Below, piece after piece: positions 54,414 to 61,429 of a stretch of DNA of 64,000 bases. The position numbers and the translations under genes were made by a program. Every line of letters begins with the position of its first letter. Position 1 is the stretch's first letter. Origin of the DNA: Lentisphaerota bacterium (GTDB lineage Bacteria; Verrucomicrobiota; Lentisphaeria; Oligosphaerales; JABHEG01). The DNA is taken from the NCBI GenBank assembly GCA_018676675.1, contig JABHEG010000311.1, positions 35,077 through 99,076 of the forward strand, written 5' to 3'. A model generated the notes under the pieces. The model was not told the DNA's origin and made no database searches. It was given only the letters and a program-made list of their open reading frames with translations.

Positions 54414-57400
54414 TCACATTTCGTCGGGTGTCAGTGCTCCGCTTTGGTCCTTGTCCAAGCCATCGAATTGGTCGGAGTAGAGCTTTCTATACTCCTTCAG
54501 CGTTGCCTTGCCATCGCGGTTGGTGTCCATGTTCTTGAAGGCGTTGGGCGCGCCAAACTCGGTGACGTTCAGCATGCCGTCGCCGTCTTTGTCTTTTGCC
54601 GGGTAGATCCCGGTCCACAGGCCGAGGAGTTCTTCCCGAGTCACTTTGCTGTCTTTGTTCGCGTCCATGCGGAGGAACATGGGCGACGGTTCCGTCTTCG
54701 TGCGCGGTGCCGGTTTGCTGCGTGGCGCTGCGGACTTGACCGGGACCGGTCGTGGCGGGGCAATGGCACCGGGCACGTCGAACGTGACAAAGGTCTTCTT
54801 GGCGGCCGGTTTCAGACAGACCACGCGCCCTTTGATGTCGGCGATGAAGAGGTTGCCGTTGGCTGCCGACATGCCGTCGAAGACAGCAGGCGCGTCGAGT
54901 TTGGTCTCGGAAAGAACGTCCCCATCAGCAGTCGAGACCACCATCAACTTCGCGCCGAACTCGCCACGTAGAGATTTTTCCTTCTGGTAGATCGGGTCGA
55001 GCTCGAATCCACCGCGCTGCTGCTTCCTGATTAGGTCGACCGCGTCATGTTCGTCGATGACCTCCGGGAAACCGACAGTGAAAAGGAGATCAGACTCGCC
55101 TCCCTCCCTACTCGGCGCCGTCAGAAGCGCCCGGACGTAGGTATCGATGAACTTGGACCATTTGGGCCGCGGCACACTGGCCGTCTTTCTTGTGACATAC
55201 GGTCCTCCGCGTCGGTCTTTCTTGGGTTGGTCTCTGAAACGATCCTCGTAACTGACCAACTCCGGGTTCCTGGCTGTAGCGAACAGGTGCATGAACTGCT
55301 GGTTGCCTTCGTTGTAGAACTGTCGCCCGTATCCGTAGACGCTGTCCTTCATGACGCTCAGAATCTGCCCGGACGGATGGGCATAGGTCGCCACCGGAAA
55401 GCCCCAGCACCCTCCGAAGGAATCCCGGCCGTACATCCAGACGGAGCGGTGCATTTCCGAATCGTCCAAGAAGCCAATTGTCGAGAAGAGGTGTACGTCC
55501 TTGCCGCTCGGCCGCGTCGTCATGGGCTTGGCGCCCCGGCCGTCGATCTTGTAGTCCGAACGCTTCGGGTAATAGACCTTGCGTCGCTTCCCGCCCTGGG
55601 AGAAGGGCTGGATGCCCATGTAGATGGTGTCGTTGCTGAACGACAGGACATCGGGCAGTCCTGCGGGGAGGTCCGGCGGCCACTCCGTCCCCTGTTGGAC
55701 GTCTTTGCCCGTATCCGGGTCGATATGGTTCATGACCGATTCATGGATTTTCCTCCCGGACTCAGCATCCAGGACCAGCGACCGCAGGCCACCATCGAGG
55801 AAGATGGAGCGCCCGGCAATGCAGTAGACTCGTCCCTTGCCCGATGCCGGATCGGGAAGCACCAACACGCTGCCGTGAACCGGCCAGACAGATTCGAGGT
55901 TCTCGCGCGCTATCATGCGACGATCCAGCGGCGCAGCCCGGTACTTCCACACCAGTTCCCCAGAGTCGGCGGCGACACAGTAGACCCAGCCGTCATTACA
56001 GCCGAAGATCGCCTTCCCTGCCCAGATCGTCGGTGGAGAATTGACGGTTCCGCCGGCTTGGAACCGCCACTCGACCTGGCCGTTTTCTTCGTTCAGTGCG
56101 AAGACCGCATGTTGGGCCTTCGCCGCCACGAACACCTTGCCTCCAGCGATGACCGGTTGCGTTAGTTTGCCGCCAATCGGTGTCTCCCAGCCTGCCGCAT
56201 AGGACTCACTCAACGGACCTGACGCGACTCCGTGCCGATCAGGCGCGCCCCGGTAGGTCGGCCAGTCGGCGGGAGGGGCATTGGTTGTTGGGGATTGGCT
56301 ATTGGGGGGAGCGAAGGCGGGCCTGCCCGCCGTCTTGTCCGCCGTAGCTTCAGCGAAGGTGGGAGCCTTGGCGTAGGCGGGGCCTTTGACTAGGCGGCCC
56401 GTCTCGGGGATTCTCTTCGGGAGCCTGCGCGTTGGCGAGTGGTCGGCCAGGGCGTTCAGCCCTTTGATCTTGGAGTTGATGTAGCAGGTGCAGACGCTCG
56501 GCGTGTTGTAGAGCAGACCGTTCGCGGGCATGACGCCGTACCGGCAAGCGCCGCGAATCCAGTAGTTGTGATCCCACTTGCCGGACCGTACATCAAAGAT
56601 GTTCACTCCCGTGCGGCCGGTAAAGATGAAGCGGTCGGTTCCCCGGTTGCGATAGCAGCGCGCGTGGGGCATGTGCTTGCTGCCGTCGCCTTTGAATTCG
56701 CGGACGACGCTGCCGGTCTTGATGTCACGCCCGAAATAGTCGCCCTTGCTATGCCCGCTGTCGATATCCGCTGTCCACACAAGACCATCCGCGATCAGCA
56801 GATCCTGGGTCACGAAGATACCATCCTGAATGTGCGGGGCCCGCCACAGAATGTCCCCGGTTCGAGCATCCAACGCGGTGATACTGTTTTGCCAATCCGA
56901 CTTGTGGTCCCGCCTCTTGTGGGGATAGGCCGTACCGCACGCGAACAGCAGGACACCGTCCTTCAAAACCATGTTCACGCCGCTGTATTGCTGCAGCTTG
57001 CTGTAGAACGCGATGCGGTCGGAGCGCCATCTCTCATCGCCGTTCCGCGGCGCCAACGCGACGATGGAAGCGCCGTCATGGATGAAGACTCCTGCCTTTC
57101 CCGCGGTCAGACTGAGAGGGAGGATGGCGGGGGGACTCTTCTGCCAGAGCACTGCCCCCGTCTTCGCGTCAATGGCTACGAGTTTCCTGGGAATGGCCGC
57201 GGCCGGAATCCGTTTGACGTCTTCCATGGACTGGTAAGGATGCTGCGTCCGGCTCTTTTCAGAGAGGTTGATGACGCAGTACAACACGCCCTCAAAGAGG
57301 ATCAGTTCTTCCGCGTTCTCCGTATTCTCGCTTGCCCAGATTTCCTTGCCGGTCCGGCTGTCAAACGCACTCACGGGAGCGTTGAAACCGAGAGTCGCGT

Positions 57401-58235
57401 AAACCGCGTCCTCGTGCGCGACCATCCGATGTCCGAGGTTGGCGAAGCCGCTCTTGATGTTGCCGATCTGCATGAGAAGGGCCTGCGGAAGCGGCTTCCG
57501 CCAAAGCAGTTTGCCGTTGAAGGCATCCCGGGCGACCAGGTTCCATTTCGACGGCAGAGAGAGAAAAGCGGTCGAGCCTTCGTCCATCATGTAAAAGACC
57601 CGGCCGCCGGCTGATACCATAGTGAGAATGCTACTATTGCCGTCATGGCTCCGGCTGAACGGCGGGTCAGCCGTCCACTGAAGGTGTCGCGGGGAGCCGG
57701 CTTCGAGATCGCAGGAGATCCCGCTGTTGCCGGCATCGTAGAGATTGTGGGTCCAGTCGTCGATGGTGGGCGGAACCGGCTTGGTGTATCTGGCAAGACC
57801 GCTCCCGATGAGGGATGCTGGTTTCGGGATGCGGCTCGCCGGCCCTACGGCGACGCCACGCGGGGCCAAAGCTCTGGCAATCTCTGCCCCTGACACCTGA
57901 CACTTGACACCTGACACCAGGATTGCGTTCACCATGTTGTCGATGAACGGCAGGTTCTCACCGTCGAAGACCGATACGGTGACCCGCCCCGCCAGGTCCT
58001 TCGCGGCAACGGCAGCACTCGCTTCCCGAACCGCGTCTCGATCCGTATACAGGAGATGGATCAGGAACTTCTCAGCCCGGGGCAGGGTCGCGCTCCGCGC
58101 CACATCGCCAGGATCGATATGGACGATCAGCCCGCCAGGGGCGTCCAGGGACTTGACCAGTTCAGCGGGAATGTCCTGCGCATGCGCTACGCCGGAAAGA
58201 GCAATCAACAGCAGAAGCGTACACCGTCTCCTCAT
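54414..58235 (-). CDS. Large secreted PQQ-like propeller protein with EF-hands
   Basis: A 1273-residue secreted protein; ATG 58235 has AGGAG 9 bases upstream and a signal peptide to residue 19 (GVAHA). Residues about 35-140 recall a degenerate methyltransferase-like fold common in this family (FDGENLPFIDNMVN, IARALAPRGVAV). Two propeller-rich regions follow (FNGKLLWRKPL, KTGAVLWQKSP, TGDILWRAPH; later ENGQVEWRFQ and SGELVWKYR), separated by a low-complexity insert (about 612-650). The last 90 residues carry four EF-hand loops: DANKDSKVTREE, DKDGDGMLNVTE, DTNRDGKATLKE, DKDQSGALTPDE. It looks like a calcium-binding surface scaffold; no enzyme site is evident. It contains a heptamer repeat (57891-57918) and a dispersed palindromic insert (56311-56389), both in frame. 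Confidence 0.85.
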   Translation of the reverse strand: MRRRCTLLLLIALSGVAHAQDIPAELVKSLDAPGGLIVHIDPGDVARSATLPRAEKFLIHLLYTDRDAVREASAAVAAKDLAGRVTVSVFDGENLPFIDNMVNAILVSGVKCQVSGAEIARALAPRGVAVGPASRIPKPASLIGSGLARYTKPVPPTIDDWTHNLYDAGNSGISCDLEAGSPRHLQWTADPPFSRSHDGNSSILTMVSAGGRVFYMMDEGSTAFLSLPSKWNLVARDAFNGKLLWRKPLPQALLMQIGNIKSGFANLGHRMVAHEDAVYATLGFNAPVSAFDSRTGKEIWASENTENAEELILFEGVLYCVINLSEKSRTQHPYQSMEDVKRIPAAAIPRKLVAIDAKTGAVLWQKSPPAILPLSLTAGKAGVFIHDGASIVALAPRNGDERWRSDRIAFYSKLQQYSGVNMVLKDGVLLFACGTAYPHKRRDHKSDWQNSITALDARTGDILWRAPHIQDGIFVTQDLLIADGLVWTADIDSGHSKGDYFGRDIKTGSVVREFKGDGSKHMPHARCYRNRGTDRFIFTGRTGVNIFDVRSGKWDHNYWIRGACRYGVMPANGLLYNTPSVCTCYINSKIKGLNALADHSPTRRLPKRIPETGRLVKGPAYAKAPTFAEATADKTAGRPAFAPPNSQSPTTNAPPADWPTYRGAPDRHGVASGPLSESYAAGWETPIGGKLTQPVIAGGKVFVAAKAQHAVFALNEENGQVEWRFQAGGTVNSPPTIWAGKAIFGCNDGWVYCVAADSGELVWKYRAAPLDRRMIARENLESVWPVHGSVLVLPDPASGKGRVYCIAGRSIFLDGGLRSLVLDAESGRKIHESVMNHIDPDTGKDVQQGTEWPPDLPAGLPDVLSFSNDTIYMGIQPFSQGGKRRKVYYPKRSDYKIDGRGAKPMTTRPSGKDVHLFSTIGFLDDSEMHRSVWMYGRDSFGGCWGFPVATYAHPSGQILSVMKDSVYGYGRQFYNEGNQQFMHLFATARNPELVSYEDRFRDQPKKDRRGGPYVTRKTASVPRPKWSKFIDTYVRALLTAPSREGGESDLLFTVGFPEVIDEHDAVDLIRKQQRGGFELDPIYQKEKSLRGEFGAKLMVVSTADGDVLSETKLDAPAVFDGMSAANGNLFIADIKGRVVCLKPAAKKTFVTFDVPGAIAPPRPVPVKSAAPRSKPAPRTKTEPSPMFLRMDANKDSKVTREELLGLWTGIYPAKDKDGDGMLNVTEFGAPNAFKNMDTNRDGKATLKEYRKLYSDQFDGLDKDQSGALTPDEM
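56311..56389. repeat. Dispersed palindromic repeat inserted in frame within the PQQ/EF-hand gene
   Basis: GC-rich palindromic sequence (GGCGGGC at 56316-56322 facing GCCCGCC at 56325-56331, then repeated GCCGTAGCTTCAGCG and AGCCTTGGCGTAGGCGG words) codes for a Pro/Ala/Lys linker (KGPAYAKAPTFAEATADK and AGRPAFAPP). The propeller motifs on both sides are normal, so the insert lies in a loop. Sequences of this kind are spread through many PVC and candidate-phylum genomes. Confidence 0.6.
57891..57918. repeat. Heptamer tandem repeat inside a coding sequence
   Basis: Four consecutive copies of TGACACC/TGACACT sit within the N-terminal part of the 1273-residue gene, giving VSGVKCQVSG. Three extra units equal seven codons, so the frame is kept here; gain or loss of one unit would shift it. 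Confidence 0.85.
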
Positions 58236-58454
58236 ATCACATGTCTCCTATCATTGAGATGCGGACGTCTTACTGGCGAACTCTCTCAATTCCCCCGCCA
58301 TCGGGGGGAGAGGAAAGAGCCGGTGCCGAAAGACCAAAGGTAAGCGTATTACTCTACCGAACATTGTGCCGCACGTAAATGGGCAATGTGTCCACGTGCT
58401 GTGTATACAATCACCAGTCTGACGCCGCCAATGCAACGAGTGTCGCTATGGACA

Positions 58455-58675
58455 GACGGCCAATGCATGTGTAACCTCTCAGTTACGTGGGGGAGGACCT
58501 CAAAACGGCTCGACGGAGTCTCTCCCTCCAGGGGTTCTTTGGGCCATCTGTGTCCGATGGAGGACGGACGGCCAATGCATGTGTAACCCCTCAGTTACGT
58601 GGGGGAGGACCTCAAGACGGCTCGACGGAGTCTCTCCCTCCAGGGGTTCCTTGGGCCATCTGTGTCCGATGGAGG
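58455..58675. repeat. 112-bp tandem duplication
   Basis: Two head-to-tail copies start at 58455 and 58567 with only a few differences. Each contains CAATGCATGTGTAACC, then a hairpin-forming GTAAC/GTTAC, and GGCTCGACGGAGTCTC. The 220 bases before this (58236-58454) show no gene. Confidence 0.85.
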
Positions 58676-58693
58676 GAGAGACTCCGTCGAGCC
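58619..58693. repeat. 23-bp perfect inverted repeat
   Basis: GGCTCGACGGAGTCTCTCC at 58619-58641 is repeated inverted at 58671-58693 over 23 bases with a 29-base loop. It overlaps the second copy of the tandem repeat. It could end transcription coming from either side or be an end of a transposable element. Confidence 0.8.
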
Positions 58694-58732
58694 GCCTCAC
58701 GAGACGGAGGCGTTACATACATGTCTCATTGC

Positions 58733-58760
58733 TTGTTCCTCGTTAGTATGGCCATATAGG
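58733..58760 (+). promoter_or_regulatory. Candidate promoter and operator of the antitoxin gene
   Basis: TTGTTC (58733-58738) and TATAGG (58755-58760) are 16 bases apart and end six bases before the antitoxin ATG. A perfect 10-base palindrome, TATGGCCATA (58747-58756), overlaps the -10 region, a natural place for autoregulation by a ribbon-helix-helix protein. Confidence 0.4.
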
Positions 58761-58766
58761 TATGGT

Positions 58767-59042
58767 ATGCCAAAGTTGAGTACAAAAGTGACGTATTTTC
58801 TGGATCCGGCGACGGTTCTTGAGGTACGGGAGCTCTCGGTTGCCTGGGGCGTCGCCAAATCCGAGGTCGTCCGTCGCGCCGTGCACGCTGCGACGCTGCA
58901 GAAGGACACCCTCAGCGATCGGCAGTCGGCAGTACTTGATGCGCTTGACCGCTTACAGGCCAGTCCCGGCCTCAGCTCGGACGAGCGGAAGCAGTGGGTT
59001 GAGGATGTCGCTGCTGAACGTAAGGCATCGAGTCAGCGATGA
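58767..59042 (+). CDS. Ribbon-helix-helix antitoxin (VapB-like)
   Basis: A 91-residue plus-strand protein starting at ATG 58767. The N-terminus KVTYFLDPATVLEVRELS followed by WGVAKSEVVRRAVH is a ribbon-helix-helix DNA-binding fold: the beta-strand residues would contact the operator, and the helix-turn-helix-like pair dimerises. The C-terminal half, with LSSDERKQWVEDVAAE, would wrap the toxin. An upstream in-frame start exists but lies in the tandem repeat and is not credible. It ends in a TGA that overlaps the ATG of a toxin remnant. With the toxin broken, it may remain only as a repressor of its own promoter or of other VapBC-type loci. Confidence 0.8.
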   Translation: MPKLSTKVTYFLDPATVLEVRELSVAWGVAKSEVVRRAVHAATLQKDTLSDRQSAVLDALDRLQASPGLSSDERKQWVEDVAAERKASSQR

Positions 59043-59164
59043 TCATGGCTTACTGCATGATTGCTGCTACGGCGATCCGCTGTGGCGCGCAGCTGGCAAC
59101 GTTCAACACCACGGACTTCGCGACGCTGGTTCCCCACGGACTGGACCTGGCCGTCATCGCGTAG
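59039..59164 (+). pseudogene. Truncated VapC (PIN-domain) toxin, C-terminal part only
   Basis: The frame from ATG 59039, overlapping the antitoxin stop (ATGA), gives 41 residues: MIMAYCMIAATAIRCGAQLAT, then FNTTDF and GLDLAVIA. This is the last third of a PIN-domain ribonuclease; a normal VapC is about 120-140 residues and has four acidic residues, most of which lie in the missing N-terminal two-thirds. The retained AATA helix and final Asp (TTDF) are the typical end of the fold. The overlap still looks well formed, so the deletion removed the middle of the operon exactly between the two genes. The product is inactive as a nuclease. Confidence 0.75.
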
Positions 59165-59181
59165 CGCCCCGGGCGCCTCCT

Positions 59182-59222
59182 GCCCCCCAGCCCCCCAGCC
59201 CCCCCAGCCCCCCAGCCCCCAG
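59182..59222. repeat. Cytosine-rich microsatellite, (GCCCCCCA)n
   Basis: Five units of GCCCCCCA with one 9-base and otherwise 8-base lengths, just after the toxin remnant and just before the stop of the DUF6785 gene on the other strand. Prone to length change; no role is evident. Confidence 0.8.
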
Positions 59223-59239
59223 GCAGTCAGTGTTGGTTT

Positions 59240-61429
59240 TTACAGTACGCTCCCGGGCATGCGAGGCGGCGCCATGCCGGTCGCCAGGTAGTAGACGCCG
59301 CCGACGATCGTGGGAATGGTGGCGGCGACCACGCTGCCGGCGATGAATCCGACCATCAGTGGCTTCACTCGGTTGTAGAGATCCGCACCGCCGTAGCGGA
59401 TCACGCCCGCCTTTACGGCGCACCCGGCGAGCAGCGAGACTGATATCCATTGTCCATGAAAACTGCCGAGGAAGAGGAACATCACCGGATGGAAGGGCCA
59501 CTTAGTGAGCCGCAACCCGCACCATCCGCAGAGAACGGTCAGGGCCGCCGCAATGACGAATGCGACTACTTGCGGGCGATTTGGCGACAGATGCGGCAAA
59601 CGTTCCCATCCACTCACCGAGGCAGCCGTGTCCAGCATGCCTTGTGCCTGCAGCCGAGCGGTCATACGGACCATGTCCCGGCCCGGGTACTGGTTCGCCG
59701 CGTGGGGCCAGACTCGAATCGGAGCGCCGCGGTCGTAGGACCAGTACAGAGTGACGGCCAGGGCAAGAGGAGCACAGAGCAGCAGGACGGCAATCCCGCA
59801 TTTGGCCGTTTTGTGCACATCTGCCTTTGCCATGTCCGCCAGCTTGAGCGCCTGGACCATGAACGGCATGGGCGCCCACCCGGGGGCGAGCAGGATCGCG
59901 CTGCTGGCAAGTGCCATGGTCAGTGCGGTCCGCGGCCCGATCGCGACCGCACCCGCAAACCCAAGAAGCAACGCTCCCGGCAGAAAGAAGGTGCCGAACA
60001 GGAACGCCCCGGTCTCAGCCACTGCTCGGCTCACCACAACGAACGTCACTACCGTTATCGCCGCGAAAAGCACGGCCAGTTGCCAGTCCAATCCCAGCGA
60101 GACCAGCAGCGCCAGGAAGACGAGTATGCCCGCGATGAATACGCGCATGCCCCACACCGCCTGTTGATCCACGGGGCCCCGGGCCGTGAGCCTGGGGGCG
60201 GCCCAGCTGTGCAGTAAGCCTGCCGCCACGCCGCCCGGCAACGCCCACAGCCAACCCGTTCTGCACACAAGCAGCAGCGTTGCCGCGACGATAACCCCCA
60301 CCAATGCAGCTCGTATCTGCCGGGTGGAGGTCGCAGGGGTGGCTCCCGCGGCGGGAAAGAGCAGGCCCTGGTGCAGGGCGTTTCGGTAATAGTGGCGACC
60401 GGTGTAGAGCATGAGCATGAAGACGCCCAGATAGCCGCCGGCAAACAGGAACGTGTTGTAGTTGCCGCCAAGGTGGTCACCACCGGACAAAGACACTCCG
60501 TAGGCGCCGAGAACAAGCGCGATTGCCGTGTAGAGATAGGGGACGACGCCGACGGAGAACGCGACGTTCGTGCGCAGGAAATAGGCGAGTCCAAGCACGG
60601 CGAATGACAGCTGGTAGGAGAATCCGGGACCGTTGAGAAACGGCAGGGCCACATACAGCGAGCTGAGGTCTACCCGAAGGCGTATCGGGATGAGAAGGAC
60701 CGGGAACCACTGGGCCAGGTAGTTGTTCAACTGCATGAGCAGAATCGGCGCAGCACCGACCCAGAACAATGGCGCGCGCAGGACCGCGACCGTGCCATCG
60801 TCTCCAGGGAGAAGCGCGTGGGCGAATGTGGAGATCGGATAAGGCAGGCTCTCATGCTCAGACCACTGCCGGTGCACCACGGCAGCCAACCCGAACATGC
60901 CGATGGTGAGGGCCAAAACGAACGGGAGCCAGAACGTCACAGTCTTGGCCCAACTGCCCCAGGGCACGGCCCGGATCGGGATGTGTTGATCGCCCTGCGC
61001 CAGACCGCAGACATAGCCGTTCAGCACGGTGCCGTCATCGCTGTCAACGTTGACCAGCATTTGTTCCGGGACAGTGGCCACAACGTCTGCTGCACCACTC
61101 CGCCAGCCCGGTTCAACCTGAGCGTAGTGGTGCGTCATGATCGCGGTTGGCGGCACGCACTCCATGAGGCCCCAGCCCGGAATGCCGCAGGCCACCAGCC
61201 ACAGCGCCGCAATGACTGCCCATTCCGACGCTGTGATTCCCCGGCGCTTTCCCAGATGCCGACATGCCAGGCCAGAGAGGAGGACCCCGACGATCAACGC
61301 GCCGTAGACAATGGGTGGCAGTTGATGCGGTACGAGCATCTGCTGGTTCACCACACGATCGTTAAAGAATGAGAACGCGCAGATCGCGCTCCCGCCCAGA
61401 AGTCCCAGAATGATGCTGCGTAGAGTCAT
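59240..61429 (-). CDS. DUF6785/DUF6784-type polytopic membrane protein
   Basis: A 729-residue integral membrane protein with about 14 hydrophobic segments (for example SIILGLLGGSAICAFSFF, VIAALWLVACGIPGWGLM, WLPFVLALTIGMFGLAAVV, LGVFMLMLYTG, VAFVIAAALTVLCGWCG). A periplasmic-size loop lies after residue 95 (VEPGWRSGAADVVATVPEQM). Its ATG overlaps the stop of the GH92 gene in an ATGA. The family is common in PVC bacteria and distantly recalls oligopeptide/other large transporters, but its substrate is unproven. With the GH92 next to it, uptake of mannose-containing material is plausible. It ends with ATGMAPPRMPGSVL. Charged residues inside the membrane (such as HPGW-like loops) were not assigned. 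Confidence 0.8.
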   Translation of the reverse strand: MTLRSIILGLLGGSAICAFSFFNDRVVNQQMLVPHQLPPIVYGALIVGVLLSGLACRHLGKRRGITASEWAVIAALWLVACGIPGWGLMECVPPTAIMTHHYAQVEPGWRSGAADVVATVPEQMLVNVDSDDGTVLNGYVCGLAQGDQHIPIRAVPWGSWAKTVTFWLPFVLALTIGMFGLAAVVHRQWSEHESLPYPISTFAHALLPGDDGTVAVLRAPLFWVGAAPILLMQLNNYLAQWFPVLLIPIRLRVDLSSLYVALPFLNGPGFSYQLSFAVLGLAYFLRTNVAFSVGVVPYLYTAIALVLGAYGVSLSGGDHLGGNYNTFLFAGGYLGVFMLMLYTGRHYYRNALHQGLLFPAAGATPATSTRQIRAALVGVIVAATLLLVCRTGWLWALPGGVAAGLLHSWAAPRLTARGPVDQQAVWGMRVFIAGILVFLALLVSLGLDWQLAVLFAAITVVTFVVVSRAVAETGAFLFGTFFLPGALLLGFAGAVAIGPRTALTMALASSAILLAPGWAPMPFMVQALKLADMAKADVHKTAKCGIAVLLLCAPLALAVTLYWSYDRGAPIRVWPHAANQYPGRDMVRMTARLQAQGMLDTAASVSGWERLPHLSPNRPQVVAFVIAAALTVLCGWCGLRLTKWPFHPVMFLFLGSFHGQWISVSLLAGCAVKAGVIRYGGADLYNRVKPLMVGFIAGSVVAATIPTIVGGVYYLATGMAPPRMPGSVL

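Noticed and set aside
58500..58700. Small protein in the tandem repeat
   Set aside because: The frame follows the duplicated repeat units; no start site or homology.
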